A stretch of DNA of 64,000 bases, from positions 62,001-126,000 of the forward strand of contig NZ_QYYG01000001.1 of assembly GCF_003591175.1 (NCBI RefSeq), given 5' to 3'. Of this stretch, positions 1 through 9,831 are shown piece after piece; position 1 is the stretch's first letter; every line of letters begins with the position of its first letter. Origin of the DNA: Serratia inhibens. Its GTDB lineage: Bacteria > Pseudomonadota > Gammaproteobacteria > Enterobacterales > Enterobacteriaceae. The position numbers and the translations under genes are program-made. The notes beneath the pieces are model-generated. The model searched no databases, was not told where the DNA came from, and worked only from the letters and a program-made list of their open reading frames with translations.

Positions 1-1164
1 TTCCGAACGGATCACTTCGGAAGCGCTGACGCTACCCCCCGGGCTGTTCACGCGGAACACCACCGCTTTGATTGCCGGGTCAAGACGCGCCTGGCGCAGC
101 TGTGCAGCTGTGGTATCCCCCCCAACGGTGCCCGGTGTTTGCGGGCCGTCCATGATGGCGCCATTGGCAAACACCACGGCGATTTTGCCGCCCTGATCCG
201 GCGTTGGTTTTGGCTGATAATCGTAAATGCTGGTGGCGTTGAAGTCGTTAGCCTGCTTGTCCCAACCGAAGGTTTTTATCAGTTGGTTCTCGATGACGGT
301 GCGTGACGCCAGCTCATCCACCAATTTGCTGTCCAGCGCAAACTTGGCGGTATCCCCGCCAGCGGCCTGCAAGCCGGTCAGCACGCCTGCCGCGCCCGGG
401 AACAGCTGCTGCGCCGTGATCTGACGGTTGGCCGCCACGGTCGTCAGATAATTCTGCCACAGCCCGCCGATCCAGCGGCTGTCAGCCTCACGCGCTGCCG
501 GTGACATATCGTCACGGATCAGCGGTTCCACGGCCGACTTGTAGGTGCCGACGCGGAAAATGTTGGTGGTCACCTTGAGTTTTTCCAACAGCGATTTGTA
601 GTAAAGGTTGTTGGTGGCAAAACCGTGCAGATCGACCGCGCCCTGTGGCGACAGATAAACCTTGTTGGCGTAGCTGGCCAGATAATATTGCGTCTGGTTA
701 TAGCTGTCGCCGATGGCGAAGATCGGTTTGCCGCTGTCGCGGAATTCGCGCAGCGCTTTGCCGATGTACTGCAGCGAAGGCTGATCGGCACCGGCAAAGT
801 CATTCAACTGCAATACCATGCCGGTAATGTTTTTGTCGTCTTTGGCCTTGCGGATGCTGTCAACCACATCGAACAGCGAATTTTCCTGCAGACGGTTGCT
901 GGAAGCACCCAACAGCTCACGGCCCCACTGGCGGACTTTGTTGTTCATTGACGGTTGGTCAACCACCACGCCGCTCAGATCAACCAGCAGCGCACCGCTC
1001 TTCGGGACGGCAGGGGTAGTGGAGCTTTGGAATGAAAGATAAATACCGACCCCAACCAGGATCAGCAACACCAAGAACAGATTAAGGATCAGTTCCCTGA
1101 TAAAGTTCAGCAGACGCCATGTCCACCTGAAAACGCCGGCAATGATTTGCCACAATGTGCGCAT
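1..1164 (-). CDS. sppA: signal peptide peptidase SppA (67K type), C-terminus outside window
   Basis: Encodes the first 388 residues of protease IV, an inner-membrane serine protease that degrades cleaved signal peptides on the periplasmic side. A hydrophobic anchor lies near residues 20-45 (ILNLFLVLLILVGVGIYL). The general-base lysine is in TYKSAVEP and the nucleophilic serine is in NSPGGSVSASE, the Lys/Ser dyad of the duplicated-domain form (about 618 residues in E. coli). The gene runs off the left edge in frame, so the last third is missing because of the window, not a mutation. It starts at ATG 1164, divergent from ydjA, the same arrangement as in E. coli. Confidence 0.97.
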   Translation of the reverse strand, partial: MRTLWQIIAGVFRWTWRLLNFIRELILNLFLVLLILVGVGIYLSFQSSTTPAVPKSGALLVDLSGVVVDQPSMNNKVRQWGRELLGASSNRLQENSLFDVVDSIRKAKDDKNITGMVLQLNDFAGADQPSLQYIGKALREFRDSGKPIFAIGDSYNQTQYYLASYANKVYLSPQGAVDLHGFATNNLYYKSLLEKLKVTTNIFRVGTYKSAVEPLIRDDMSPAAREADSRWIGGLWQNYLTTVAANRQITAQQLFPGAAGVLTGLQAAGGDTAKFALDSKLVDELASRTVIENQLIKTFGWDKQANDFNATSIYDYQPKPTPDQGGKIAVVFANGAIMDGPQTPGTVGGDTTAAQLRQARLDPAIKAVVFRVNSPGGSVSASEVIRSE

Positions 1165-1324
1165 GTGCTCTCCAACAAGAGTCGAGAATGTTCCGCTATC
1201 CTAATGAGCGGACGAAGAAAAGTCAGCTTTAAATCGAGGGTCACTGAGGCTATTGCCGAGGCTGTAACTCGTCGTTGAGCTATGTTAACGTGATCTTAAT
1301 GAAAATTGTTATCAGGAGTTTACA

Positions 1325-1876
1325 ATGGATGCACTGGATCTTTTACTGAATCGCCGTTCTGCATCGCGCCTCGCGGCTCCAGCGCCAACGGGGGATATTC
1401 GTCAGAATATCATCAATGCGGGCCTGCGTGCGCCCGATCACGGCGCGCTGCAGCCGTGGCGTTTTGTGATGATCGAGAATCAGGGTCTGGAGCGTTTCAG
1501 TCAATTGTTACAAACTGCTGCGAAACAGGATCAGATGGATGATGCTGCGATAGAAAAGGCAACAAAGGCACCGTTCCGTGCCCCGTTGATCATCACTGTA
1601 GTGGCGCATTGCAACGAAGAAACCAAGGTGCCGCGCTGGGAGCAGGTGGTTTCTGCCGGTTGTGCGGTGCAGGCGATGCAGATGGCCGCCCTAGCGCAGG
1701 GTTTCAACGGGATCTGGCGCACGGGCGCATGGACCGAGCACCTACTGGTTCGCGAAGCCTTCGGTTGCCGCGAGCAGGACGAAATCGTCGGTTTCCTCTA
1801 TCTGGGCACCCCGCAGTTGAAAGCCTCTACTAAAGTTGTCGCTCCCGACAGCACGCCGTTCGTCAGTTACTTCTGA
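1325..1876 (+). CDS. ydjA: NAD(P)H nitroreductase family protein YdjA
   Basis: A 183-residue flavin-dependent nitroreductase-fold protein, the minimal form of the family, predicted to bind FMN as a homodimer and reduce substrates with NAD(P)H. The N-terminal [10 protein letters not shown] segment and the [12 protein letters not shown] segment are typical FMN-contact regions. A good ribosome site (AGGAG) precedes ATG 1325. It lies between sppA and selD as in E. coli. The physiological substrate is not known for the family member, and nothing here adds to that. Confidence 0.95.
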   Translation: MDALDLLLNRRSASRLAAPAPTGDIRQNIINAGLRAPDHGALQPWRFVMIENQGLERFSQLLQTAAKQDQMDDAAIEKATKAPFRAPLIITVVAHCNEETKVPRWEQVVSAGCAVQAMQMAALAQGFNGIWRTGAWTEHLLVREAFGCREQDEIVGFLYLGTPQLKASTKVVAPDSTPFVSYF

Positions 1877-1884
1877 ATCCTGCC

Positions 1885-1916
1885 GCGGGATTGGGCGAAA
1901 ATGCGCCGAATCCCGC
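1885..1916 (+). terminator. possible hairpin after ydjA
   Basis: An inverted repeat GCGGGATT/AATCCCGC with an additional GGCG/CGCC inner pairing lies just after the ydjA stop. There is no run of T behind it, so it may be a weak terminator or an mRNA-end stabiliser rather than a full intrinsic terminator. Confidence 0.4.
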
Positions 1917-2032
1917 AATTCCGCCTTGTTTCTGAGCAGGCTGTACGGTTATCGGCAGCCCGCTCTTATCAATCCCGTCGGCAAGCGCTACCCTATGATA
2001 TCTTGAATGCCGTTAACCGAAGGGAGTGGTAT

Positions 2033-3076
2033 ATGACATCGTCAACGATCCGTTTGACCCAGTACAGCCATGGTGCCGGCTGTGGTTGCAAAATCTCGCC
2101 GAAAGTTCTCGAAACCATTCTGCATAGCGAACGTGAAAAGTTTGTCGATCCGCGCTTGCTGGTGGGTAATGAAACCCGCGACGATGCGGCGGTGTATGAC
2201 ATCGGCAATGGCGTTGGTATCATCAGTACCACCGACTTTTTTATGCCGATCGTCGATAATCCGTTCGATTTCGGCCGTATTGCCGCCACCAACGCCATCA
2301 GTGACGTTTACGCCATGGGCGGCAAACCGATCATGGCGATAGCCATTCTCGGCTGGCCAATCGCCACACTGTCGCCGGAAGTGGCACAGCAGGTCATTGA
2401 CGGTGGGCGTTACGCCTGCCAACAGGCGGGGATCGCGCTGGCCGGCGGCCACTCGATTGATGCGCCTGAACCTATTTTTGGCCTGGCGGTAACCGGTATC
2501 GTTAATACCGAACGGGTCAAGAAAAACAGTGCCGCGCAAGCCGGCACCCAATTATTCCTCACCAAGCCGCTGGGTATTGGCGTACTGACCACCGCCGAGA
2601 AGAAAAGCAAACTGCGCCCTGAACATGAAGGCCTGGCGACTGAGGTGATGTGCCAACTGAACAAACCGGGAGCGGACTTTGCCGAGGTCGCCGGCGTGAC
2701 GGCGATGACTGACGTCACCGGCTTTGGGCTGCTGGGTCACCTGAGCGAGGTTTGTCAGGGTTCCGGTCTGCAGGCGACGCTGTGGTTTGACCGGGTACCG
2801 AAACTGCCGGATGTCGAACGTTATATCGCCGAAGGCTGCGTGCCGGGCGGTACCGGACGTAATTTTGACAGCTATGGCCACCTGATTGGCGAAATGACCG
2901 ATCTGCAGCGCCAATTGCTGTGCGATCCGCAGACGTCCGGTGGCCTGCTGCTGGCGGTGCTTCCCGAAGCGGAACAGCAGGTGCTGGCGATTGCCGAACG
3001 CCACGGCATTCAGCTCACCGCCATCGGTGAACTGCATACGGCAACGCCGGGCAAGCCACTGATTGAGGTTGTGTAG
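2033..3076 (+). CDS. selD: selenide, water dikinase (selenophosphate synthase)
   Basis: Makes selenophosphate from selenide and ATP, the selenium donor for selenocysteine and for 2-selenouridine in tRNA. The chosen start ATG 2033 gives 347 residues, the E. coli length, beginning [20 protein letters not shown], with the catalytic Cys17 and Lys20 in the GAGCGCK motif. An in-frame upstream extension to 1901 is possible but has no family support. The AIR-synthase-like fold continues through [14 protein letters not shown] and GGHSID. The stop codon shares one base with the GTG start of selU, so the two are translationally coupled; in this genome the neighbour itself uses the product. Confidence 0.97.
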   Translation: MTSSTIRLTQYSHGAGCGCKISPKVLETILHSEREKFVDPRLLVGNETRDDAAVYDIGNGVGIISTTDFFMPIVDNPFDFGRIAATNAISDVYAMGGKPIMAIAILGWPIATLSPEVAQQVIDGGRYACQQAGIALAGGHSIDAPEPIFGLAVTGIVNTERVKKNSAAQAGTQLFLTKPLGIGVLTTAEKKSKLRPEHEGLATEVMCQLNKPGADFAEVAGVTAMTDVTGFGLLGHLSEVCQGSGLQATLWFDRVPKLPDVERYIAEGCVPGGTGRNFDSYGHLIGEMTDLQRQLLCDPQTSGGLLLAVLPEAEQQVLAIAERHGIQLTAIGELHTATPGKPLIEVV

Positions 3077-4209
3077 TGTCATTTATTCCGCCACGGGCCG
3101 ACACCCAGGACTATCGTCGTATTTTTTTGCAGGATATTCCGCTGATTGATGTGCGAGCGCCGGTTGAGTTCCAACAGGGCGCCTTTGCCAATGCGCTGAA
3201 TCTGCCGCTAATGAATGACAGCGAGCGTCAGGCGGTGGGTACCTGCTACAAACAGCTGGGGCAACATGCGGCGATAGCGCTGGGTCACAGTTTGGTAAAC
3301 GGCAGGTTGCGTGAGCAGCGCACGGCGGCCTGGCTGGCACAGTGCGCCCAATGGCCGGAAGGGTATATCTACTGTTTCCGTGGCGGGTTGCGTTCACAGC
3401 TGGTACAGCAGTGGCTGCGTGAGGCTGGGGTGGCATACCCGCGCATCAGCGGCGGCTACAAGGCGCTGCGTCATTTCCTGCTAGACACGCTGGAACAGAG
3501 CGCCAAATTGCCCATGGTGCTGGTCGGCGGCAACACCGGCAGCGGTAAAACCCTGTTGGTCAACGAGTTGGCAGAGGGTATCGATCTGGAAGGCGCAGCG
3601 CGCCATCGCGGTTCATCTTTTGGCCGAACGCTGGTGGCGCAGAGCTCGCAGATTGATTTTGAGAATCGTCTGGCTGTGTTATTGCTGAAAAAACAGCATG
3701 GTGGCTGCCGCCGTTGGATACTGGAGGATGAAGGGCGCATTATCGGCAGCAACAATCTGCCGCTACCGATCTTCAACCGCATGCAGCAAGCGCCGGTGGC
3801 CGTTATTGACGATCCCTTTGAGGTGCGTCTGGCGCGGTTGCAGGATGAATATATCGTTCGCATGCGCATGGGGTTTGAACAGACCTACGGCGCGGAGCTG
3901 GGCTGGCAGAAATACGCTGAGTATCTGCATCACGGCCTGTTCGCCATTCGCCGCCGTCTGGGAATGGAACGCTTCCAACTGCTGACGCAGCGGCTGGAAT
4001 GGGCGTTGCAATTCCAGCATGCCAGCGGTAATCATGCCAGCGGTAATAGTGACGTGCATCAGGAGTGGCTGGTGCCGTTGTTGCAGCACTACTATGATCC
4101 GATGTATCACTATCAATTGGAAAAGAAATCCCGGCGGATTGCCTTCCGCGGGAATTATGCCGAAGTAAGAGAATTCCTGATGACGTACAGCCAGAATAAC
4201 GGTGAATAA
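3076..4209 (+). CDS. selU: tRNA 2-selenouridine synthase
   Basis: Converts 2-thiouridine at the wobble position of tRNA Lys, Glu and Gln to 2-selenouridine through a geranylated intermediate, using selenophosphate. The 377-residue protein has an N-terminal rhodanese domain (about 1-130) with the active cysteine at residue 100 in YCFRGG, and a P-loop domain with GGNTGSGKT at 151-159. A characteristic GGYKALR segment joins them. The start is GTG 3076, overlapping the selD TAG by one base, and the stop TAA overlaps the topB ATG. E. coli carries this gene (ybbB) away from selD, so the coupling with selD here is a real difference in arrangement. Confidence 0.96.
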   Translation: MSFIPPRADTQDYRRIFLQDIPLIDVRAPVEFQQGAFANALNLPLMNDSERQAVGTCYKQLGQHAAIALGHSLVNGRLREQRTAAWLAQCAQWPEGYIYCFRGGLRSQLVQQWLREAGVAYPRISGGYKALRHFLLDTLEQSAKLPMVLVGGNTGSGKTLLVNELAEGIDLEGAARHRGSSFGRTLVAQSSQIDFENRLAVLLLKKQHGGCRRWILEDEGRIIGSNNLPLPIFNRMQQAPVAVIDDPFEVRLARLQDEYIVRMRMGFEQTYGAELGWQKYAEYLHHGLFAIRRRLGMERFQLLTQRLEWALQFQHASGNHASGNSDVHQEWLVPLLQHYYDPMYHYQLEKKSRRIAFRGNYAEVREFLMTYSQNNGE

Positions 4210-6134
4210 TGCGACTTTTTATTGCCGAGAAACCGAGTTTGGCGCGCGCCATTGCCGACGTTCTTCCCAAACCGCATCGCCGCGGTGACGGGTTTATCGC
4301 CTGCGGCAACAACGATGTGGTCACCTGGTGTGTGGGCCATTTATTGGAGCAGGCGCAGCCGGATGCCTACGACAGCCGCTATGCGCGCTGGTCGTTGGCG
4401 GATCTGCCTATTATCCCCGAAAAGTGGCAACTGCAGCCGCGTCCTTCGGTCAGTAAACAGCTTAATGCCATCAAAAAGCTGCTGCATGAGGCCGACGAGG
4501 TGGTACATGCCGGTGACCCGGATCGCGAAGGGCAGTTGCTGGTGGACGAGGTGCTGGACTATCTGGCGTTGACGCCGGAAAAACGTCACAGCGTGCGCCG
4601 TTGCCTGATTAACGATCTCAACCCGCAGGCGGTGGAGCGTGCCATCGATCGGTTGCGTGACAACCGCGACTTTATCCCGTTGTGCGTCTCCGCGCTGGCG
4701 CGTTCTCGCGCTGACTGGCTGTATGGCATCAACATGACCCGCGCCTATACTATTTTGGGGCGAAATGCCGGCTACGACGGTGTGTTGTCCGTTGGGCGGG
4801 TACAAACGCCGGTGCTGGGATTAGTGGTGCGGCGTGATGAAGAGATTGAAAACTTTGTGCCGAAAGACTTCTTTGAAGTCAAAGCGCACATTGTGACGCC
4901 AAAGGAAGAGCGCTTTGTCGCGCTTTGGCAACCGAGTGACTCCTGTGAACCTTATCAGGACGAAGAAGGGCGCTTGCTGCACCGGCCGCTGGCGGAGCAC
5001 GTGCTTAAACGCATTGAGGGCCAGCCGGCGCTGGTCACATCCTATAATGATAAACGGGAGTCGGATACCGCGCCGCTGCCGTTTTCACTGTCGACGCTGC
5101 AGATTGAGGCTTCCAAACGTTTCAACCTGAGTGCGCAGCAGGTGTTGGACGTATGCCAGCGGTTGTACGAAACCCATAAGCTGATCACCTATCCGCGTTC
5201 TGACTGCCGTTACCTGCCGGAAGAACATTTCGCCGGGCGTCATGCGGTGCTTAACGCGATCAGCGTTCACCAGCCGGATCTTTACCCGCAACCGGTGATT
5301 GACAACGACCGCCGCAACCGTTGTTGGGACGACAAAAAAGTCGATGCCCACCACGCCATTATTCCCACCGCCCGCGCCAGCAAAGTGAGCCTCAGCCAGG
5401 ACGAACTGAACGTCTACGGGTTGGTGGCGCGCCAATACCTGATGCAATTTTGTCCGGATGCCATGTTCCGCAAATGTGTGATTGAGCTGGATATCGCCGG
5501 CGGTAAATTCGTTGCGAAGGCACGTTTCCTGGCTGAGGCTGGCTGGCGAACGCTGCTGGGCAGTAAAGAGCGCGACGAAGAAAACGAAGGCTCTCCGCTG
5601 CCGGTGGTGGCGAAAGATGATGAATTGCTGTGCGAACGTGGTGAGGTGGTAGAACGTCAGACGCAGCCTCCGAGGCCCTTTACCGATGCCAGCCTGCTTT
5701 CTGCCATGACCGGCATAGCGCGTTTCGTACAAGATAAAGCGCTAAAGAAAATCCTGCGAGCGACCGATGGTTTAGGTACTGAGGCGACGCGTGCGGGCAT
5801 CATTGAATTACTGTTCAAACGGGCGTTTTTGTATAAGAAGGGGCGCTATATTCATTCCAGCGAAACCGGCCGGGCGTTGATCCATTCGCTGCCGGATATT
5901 GCGGCTCGCCCTGACATGACGGCCAATTGGGAAGCTACACTGACGCAAATCAGTGAGAAATCCTGCCGTTATCAGGACTTTATGCAACCCTTGGTAGGCA
6001 CTTTGCAGGAGCTGATTTATCAGGCCAAGCAAAGCCGGGCGAGTATGGCGTTTCGCGGGTTGCCGCCGTCACCTTCCGCCGGGGCAAAAAAACGCAAGAA
6101 AAGCGCCGGCAAAGCGCGGGAGAAAAGCGAATGA
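4209..6134 (+). CDS. topB: DNA topoisomerase III
   Basis: Type IA topoisomerase that decatenates replication intermediates. The 641-residue product has the Toprim domain at the N-terminus (FIAEKPS with Glu7; AGDPDREG with Asp103 and Asp105) and the catalytic tyrosine at 328 in ITYPRSD, the same number as in E. coli. A strongly basic tail ([14 protein letters not shown]) at the end is typical of TopB and contributes to DNA binding. The ATG overlaps the selU stop (TAATG), and its own stop overlaps the start of the ynjH-like gene, so four genes are closely packed. Confidence 0.98.
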   Translation: MRLFIAEKPSLARAIADVLPKPHRRGDGFIACGNNDVVTWCVGHLLEQAQPDAYDSRYARWSLADLPIIPEKWQLQPRPSVSKQLNAIKKLLHEADEVVHAGDPDREGQLLVDEVLDYLALTPEKRHSVRRCLINDLNPQAVERAIDRLRDNRDFIPLCVSALARSRADWLYGINMTRAYTILGRNAGYDGVLSVGRVQTPVLGLVVRRDEEIENFVPKDFFEVKAHIVTPKEERFVALWQPSDSCEPYQDEEGRLLHRPLAEHVLKRIEGQPALVTSYNDKRESDTAPLPFSLSTLQIEASKRFNLSAQQVLDVCQRLYETHKLITYPRSDCRYLPEEHFAGRHAVLNAISVHQPDLYPQPVIDNDRRNRCWDDKKVDAHHAIIPTARASKVSLSQDELNVYGLVARQYLMQFCPDAMFRKCVIELDIAGGKFVAKARFLAEAGWRTLLGSKERDEENEGSPLPVVAKDDELLCERGEVVERQTQPPRPFTDASLLSAMTGIARFVQDKALKKILRATDGLGTEATRAGIIELLFKRAFLYKKGRYIHSSETGRALIHSLPDIAARPDMTANWEATLTQISEKSCRYQDFMQPLVGTLQELIYQAKQSRASMAFRGLPPSPSAGAKKRKKSAGKAREKSE

Positions 6135-6424
6135 ATCACAGTTTACTGATGCTGGTCGCAGGCGGGTTGCTGTTTTCCACCGCAGCGGCGGCCAATCGTG
6201 GTGATGTGGATGTGGTGTTACCGGTGGCGCCGGAAATCTGGGGCGCGGCGAAAAACGCCGCCGCTCAGCCGGCAGCACAACCTTGCAGCCGCTGCTGCAT
6301 TTATCAGGATCAAAATTATTCTGAAGGGGCAGTGCTCAAGATCGAAGGGGAAATGCTGCAATGTACTCGCGATCCCAACGTAGTTGGCACCAACCCGTTG
6401 ATTTGGGTCCGTTTGAAAAAGTGA
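6131..6424 (+). CDS. ynjH: YnjH-like DUF1496 periplasmic protein
   Basis: A 97-residue protein with a signal peptide (cleavage near residue 21, AAA-N) and a cysteine-rich core, [19 protein letters not shown], that is the hallmark of the DUF1496 family to which E. coli YnjH belongs. The function of the family is unknown; the clustered cysteines suggest disulfides or metal binding in the periplasm. It overlaps the 3' end of topB by four bases (ATGA), so is probably cotranscribed. E. coli ynjH lies near nudG and topB too, supporting orthology. Confidence 0.85.
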   Translation: MNHSLLMLVAGGLLFSTAAAANRGDVDVVLPVAPEIWGAAKNAAAQPAAQPCSRCCIYQDQNYSEGAVLKIEGEMLQCTRDPNVVGTNPLIWVRLKK

Positions 6425-6450
6425 CAAGGTAACGCAGTCTGTCAGTTTTT
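6416..6450. terminator. bidirectional hairpin between ynjH and nudG
   Basis: AAAAAGTGACA pairs with TGTCAGTTTTT with one mismatch, giving a stem flanked by A and T tracts readable from both sides. It sits exactly between the convergent ynjH and nudG stops and overlaps the end of both. Confidence 0.6.
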
Positions 6451-6843
6451 AGGTGGCAAAGAGGCAATATAAGCGGCTAACAGCGGCACATCCGCCGGGG
6501 CCAGTGAATAGTCGCCGGCCTGTTCCGGTGTTAGCCAGGCAAAATCAGAATGGCAGCGATTCTGTAATTCACCGCTGAATGCCTCAATACGCCAGGCATG
6601 CAGCCGGATAGTGCGTTCGTTGTGCTGCCACTGGTTGCTGGCGATGTAATTCCCTACGCTCGCCATAATCCCCAACTCTTCATCCAATTCACGTGCCAGC
6701 GCCTGCGGCTGGCTTTCGCCTTCTTCAACCTTGCCGCCGGGAAATTCCCACAAACCGGCCTGATCGCTGTTTGCATCACGTTGGGCCAGTAAAATTTTGC
6801 CATTCTTTTCAATGATGGCGGCGACGACGTCGATGATTTTCAT
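6442..6843 (-). CDS. nudG: Nudix pyrimidine (deoxy)nucleoside triphosphate pyrophosphohydrolase
   Basis: Hydrolyses oxidised or modified pyrimidine nucleoside triphosphates (CTP, 5-methyl-dCTP, 5-hydroxy-dCTP in E. coli), a nucleotide-pool sanitising role. From ATG 6843 the product is 133 residues starting MKIIDVVAAIIEKNGKILLA; an upstream in-frame ATG at 6852 adds three residues and is less like the family. The Nudix box spans about residues 37-59 with the pattern G-x5-E-x7-REL-x-EE-x-GI intact. Adjacent to xthA on the same strand, another enzyme acting on damaged DNA precursors or DNA. Confidence 0.95.
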   Translation of the reverse strand: MKIIDVVAAIIEKNGKILLAQRDANSDQAGLWEFPGGKVEEGESQPQALARELDEELGIMASVGNYIASNQWQHNERTIRLHAWRIEAFSGELQNRCHSDFAWLTPEQAGDYSLAPADVPLLAAYIASLPPKN

Positions 6844-6859
6844 GCGTACCACATTGTGA

Positions 6860-6881
6860 AACCCCGACCGCGGCCGGGGTT
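6860..6881 (-). terminator. possible terminator after xthA
   Basis: AACCCCG/CGGGGTT stem with GC-rich loop in the 45-base gap between xthA and nudG, followed on the minus strand by only a short T run. It could separate the two genes or merely attenuate read-through. Confidence 0.45.
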
Positions 6882-6888
6882 GGAGGAA

Positions 6889-7695
6889 TTACAGCGAGAA
6901 TTCAGCCCAGACCGGGGCATGGTCCGAAGGCTTTTCCATTCCGCGGATCTGATAATCGATGCCGGTTGCGGTGCAGCGCGCTGCCAGCGGCGTGCTGGCC
7001 AGCAGCAGATCGATGCGTAGGCCCCGGTTCTCGTCGAAGCCGCGTGAGCGGTAATCGAACCACGAGAATTCATCGTTGCGCTCTGGGTTGGCATGGCGGT
7101 AGGTATCCACCAGACCCCAACTCAGCAAGCGGTCCATCCATTCACGCTCTTCCGGCAGGAAGGAACATTTGCCGGTGCGCAACCAACGTTTACGGCTTTC
7201 TTCACCGATACCGATATCGTAATCACTTGGGCTGATATTTACGTCGCCCATCACCAGCACCGGCGATTCCACCGACAGTTGCTGCTCCAGGTAGTTTTGC
7301 AGATCCTGATAGAAGCGTGACTTGGCCGGGAATTTGATCGGATGGTCACGGCTTTCTCCCTGCGGGAAATAGCCATTAATTACGGTCAACGTGCCTTGAG
7401 GTGTGGCCAGATCGGCCATGATGATGCGACGCTGTGCGTCGTCGTCATCGGTAGGGAATCCGCGGCGTACGGCGATCGGTTCGTCTTTGGTCAGCAGTGC
7501 GACGCCGTAGTGGCCTTTTTGGCCGTGATAGAACACGTGATAGCCATGCTGACTGACTTCTTCCAGTGGGAACATGTCATCGTGAACTTTGGTTTCCTGC
7601 AGGCCAATCACGTCGGGTTGGTGCTGTTCGATAATTGCGGACAGTTGATGCGGACGCGCGCGCAGTCCATTGATATTGAAAGAGACAAACTTCAT
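6889..7695 (-). CDS. xthA: exodeoxyribonuclease III
   Basis: Major AP endonuclease and 3'-phosphatase/exonuclease of base excision repair. The start ATG 7695 yields 268 residues beginning [18 protein letters not shown], the E. coli length; a longer open frame upstream has no family similarity. Conserved catalytic segments are visible: GLQETKV (Glu34), GDVNISPSD (Asp151/Asn153 region), and [11 protein letters not shown] at the C-terminus with the catalytic histidine. In E. coli the gene is near the same sppA/topB/ynjH block. Confidence 0.98.
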   Translation of the reverse strand: MKFVSFNINGLRARPHQLSAIIEQHQPDVIGLQETKVHDDMFPLEEVSQHGYHVFYHGQKGHYGVALLTKDEPIAVRRGFPTDDDDAQRRIIMADLATPQGTLTVINGYFPQGESRDHPIKFPAKSRFYQDLQNYLEQQLSVESPVLVMGDVNISPSDYDIGIGEESRKRWLRTGKCSFLPEEREWMDRLLSWGLVDTYRHANPERNDEFSWFDYRSRGFDENRGLRIDLLLASTPLAARCTATGIDYQIRGMEKPSDHAPVWAEFSL

Positions 7696-7795
7696 GAGCG
7701 GTGCCGTTTTCGCGAGAAAAATGTGTTGAGATAGTAGCAGAGTTTGGCCGGAAATGTAACGCAGACCGGCGGCACTTGCCGCCAGTGGGGTGGGA

Positions 7796-8368
7796 TTATT
7801 TTGCCCAACGATCGTAATTTTTCGGTTGGTAATCGTCGAATTGTTGCAGCAGGGTATATGGTGATTCGCTGAGGTGCAGGGTACCGAGGTAGTCATGGCG
7901 CATAAAGCCCTGATCGGCTACGTGCTGCAGGAAATTGTTTAGCGGTCGATAGAATCCATTCACATCCAGCAGGCCAACCGGCTTACTGTGATAACCGATC
8001 TGGCCCCAAGTCCAGATCTCGAACAGTTCTTCCAGAGTACCAATGCCGCCGGGCAAGGCGATAAAACCGTCCGCCAGGGCCGCCATGCGCGCTTTGCGGG
8101 TATGCATGTCTGGCACGATTTCCAGCTCGGTCAGGCTACGATGCGCGGTTTCTGCTTCTACCAACCGTTCAGGGATAACCCCCACGGCTTCACCGCCGGC
8201 CTCAAGCACTGCGTCCGCCACAATGCCCATTAACCCTTTTTTACCGCCGCCATAGATCAGGCGTCTGCCTTGGGTAGCAAGCGCTTGGCCCAATTGCCGA
8301 GCGTTATCGGCATAAGCAGGGTTAACGCCTTCGCTGGCGCCACAAAAAACGCAGATATTGTTACGCAT
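7796..8368 (-). CDS. LOG-family nucleotide phosphoribohydrolase (TIGR00730 type)
   Basis: A 190-residue Rossmann-fold protein with the diagnostic motif PGGIGTLEE and the [10 protein letters not shown]-terminus of the LOG (lonely guy) family. Plant and some bacterial members release cytokinin bases from riboside 5'-monophosphates; bacterial relatives such as E. coli PpnN cleave purine and pyrimidine nucleotides more generally, so the true substrate is open. It sits at the junction between the sppA-xthA block and the tRNA-Tyr/purU block, which are far apart in E. coli, so it is lineage-specific in this position. Start ATG 8368. Confidence 0.9.
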   Translation of the reverse strand: MRNNICVFCGASEGVNPAYADNARQLGQALATQGRRLIYGGGKKGLMGIVADAVLEAGGEAVGVIPERLVEAETAHRSLTELEIVPDMHTRKARMAALADGFIALPGGIGTLEELFEIWTWGQIGYHSKPVGLLDVNGFYRPLNNFLQHVADQGFMRHDYLGTLHLSESPYTLLQQFDDYQPKNYDRWAK

Positions 8369-8497
8369 GCACTTTTCCTTACTGCATTAAAGAAGTCAGT
8401 GGTATAGCGAATTGTTGGCTGGAGTTCAAGTTGAGCCTGAGGTGAATGGTTAAGGCAACTGATAAATGTGACGTGCAACTATTTTGATTAGTGATAT

Positions 8498-9061
8498 GAC
8501 AGGCTACGGCTGAGTTTGATTTAAATTGAGGTGAGTCTGCAAGGATGGTGGTGGGGGAAGGATTATTCGCCGCTACGCGACTCACCCTGCGGGCCGCGCT
8601 GAAGCGCGTTGTCTCACGATGTGAGACTCGAACCTTGTCGAAGCTTCTCATTCTTCCCCGATAGGGAATAACAGGCTACGGCTGAGTTTGATTTAAATTG
8701 AGGGGAGTCTGCAAGGATGGTGGTGGGGGAAGGATTATTCGCCGCTACGCGACTCACCCTGCGGGCCGCGCTGAAGCGCGTTGTCTCACGATGTGAGACT
8801 CGAACCTTGTCGAAGCTTCTCATTCTTCCCCGATAGGGAATAACAGGCTACGGCTGAGTTTGATTTAAATTGAGGGGAGTCTGCAAGGATGGTGGTGGGG
8901 GAAGGATTATTCGCCGCTACGCGACTCACCCTGCGGGCCGCGCTGAAGCGCGTTGTCTCACGATGTGAGACTCGAACCTTGTCGAAGCTTCTCATTCTTC
9001 CCCGATAGGGAATAACAGGCTACGGCTGAGTTTGATTTAAATTGAGGGGAGTCTGCAAGGA
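8498..9061 (-). repeat. tandem 172-bp repeats of tyrT/rtT type downstream of tRNA-Tyr
   Basis: Three near-identical units begin at 8546, 8718 and 8890 (exact spacing 172), followed to the left by a partial unit (8498-8545). Each carries 19 bases identical to the 3' end of the neighbouring tRNA-Tyr (CCA, discriminator, acceptor strand and part of the T stem), then diverges. Inside each unit are two hairpins, CGCGCT/AGCGCG and GTCTCAC/GTGAGAC. This is the organisation known in the E. coli tyrT operon, where 178-bp repeats yield rtT RNA and the small protein Tpr. Each unit also contains a minus-strand ATG (8651, 8823, 8995) opening a basic frame MRSFDKVRVSHRETTRFSAA; MRSFD is also, as I recall, the start of E. 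coli Tpr. Whether it is translated is not shown. Confidence 0.9.
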
Positions 9062-9146
<85 letters not shown>

Positions 9147-9454
9147 ATGATATTCATGGATTTACAAATTGTCGTTCCAGTTTTACCCGGAAGAAACCTG
9201 GCCGGTTTCTTTGAAGCTTCTCATCCTCCCCCTCGATGTTTTATGCAGCCTCAGCTTTCGCTGTGCTCTCATCAACAGAGAGAAGATGGTGGTGGGGGAA
9301 GGATTATTCGTCTCTTCGTTCCTCACCCTTCGGGCCGCGCTGAAGCGCGTTGTCTCACTGTGTGAGACTCGAACCTTGTCGAAGCTTCTCATCCTCCCCC
9401 TCGATGTTTTATGCAGCTTCAGCTTTCGCTGTGCTCTCATCAACAGAGAGAAGA
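9147..9454 (-). repeat. spacer between the two tRNA-Tyr genes with a truncated tRNA 3' end
   Basis: The spacer contains one further 19-base copy of the tRNA-Tyr 3' end at 9287-9305, spaced 168 bases from the full gene at 9455. The stretch 9306-9454 resembles the 172-bp units (same CGCGCTGAAGCGCG hairpin, GTCTCAC.../GTGAGAC hairpin and CTTGTCGAAGCTTCTCAT), and about 75 bases before each tRNA end (9210-9286 and 9379-9454) are nearly identical to each other. A Tpr-like frame starts at 9392. The segment 9147-9200 is unique. This makes six tRNA-Tyr 3' ends in about 0.9 kb. Confidence 0.85.
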
Positions 9455-9539
<85 letters not shown>

Positions 9540-9572
9540 ACTGGCCTTGCTTGCGAAACGTCTGTCTCGGTA

Positions 9573-9610
9573 AGCGGGGCGCATCATATCAAATGAAACG
9601 CGTGTGTAAA
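9573..9610 (-). promoter_or_regulatory. tRNA-Tyr operon promoter with GC-rich discriminator
   Basis: On the minus strand TTTACA (9605-9610) and TATGAT (9583-9588) are separated by 16 bases, followed by GCGCCCCGCTT. The -10 and discriminator are the same as I recall for E. coli tyrT, whose GC-rich discriminator makes it subject to stringent control, so the same growth-rate control is expected here. Confidence 0.85.
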
Positions 9611-9687
9611 GTATTGAAATGCAGAAAATGAATCGTTTGCCGTTTTTTTGCCCGCGGCGGTGCATTCCTGAACGAAAGGCGCCGCTT

Positions 9688-9823
9688 TATACTCCTGACC
9701 TTTCAAGCTGCAGCGTTTTGGCCTGCGTTTGATCCCCCTTGAGGTGCGAAGATATTCGCACCTGCAATACCTGGGGATGAACGAGTTGGCCTCCCGGCAG
9801 CAACTTGAAATTCACAGCGTATA
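9688..9823. repeat. imperfect palindromic intergenic repeat, long form
   Basis: Bounded by TATAC and GTATA, with arms TTTCAAGCTGC and GCAACTTGAAAT, and a perfect central palindrome AGGTGCGAA/TTCGCACCT. Lies between the tRNA operon promoter and the end of purU. It shares its arms with elements at 10743, 42212 and 46252 and looks like a non-coding enterobacterial repeat rather than a gene. Confidence 0.7.
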
Positions 9824-9831
9824 TCAAGCAA

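Noticed and set aside
1901..2032. N-terminal extension of SelD
   Set aside because: No family member has it; ATG 2033 gives the standard 347 residues with Cys17 in place.
8546..9061. Regular repeats as a CRISPR array
   Set aside because: The units are 172 bp and identical over their full length with tRNA 3' ends; there are no short repeats with variable spacers and no cas genes.
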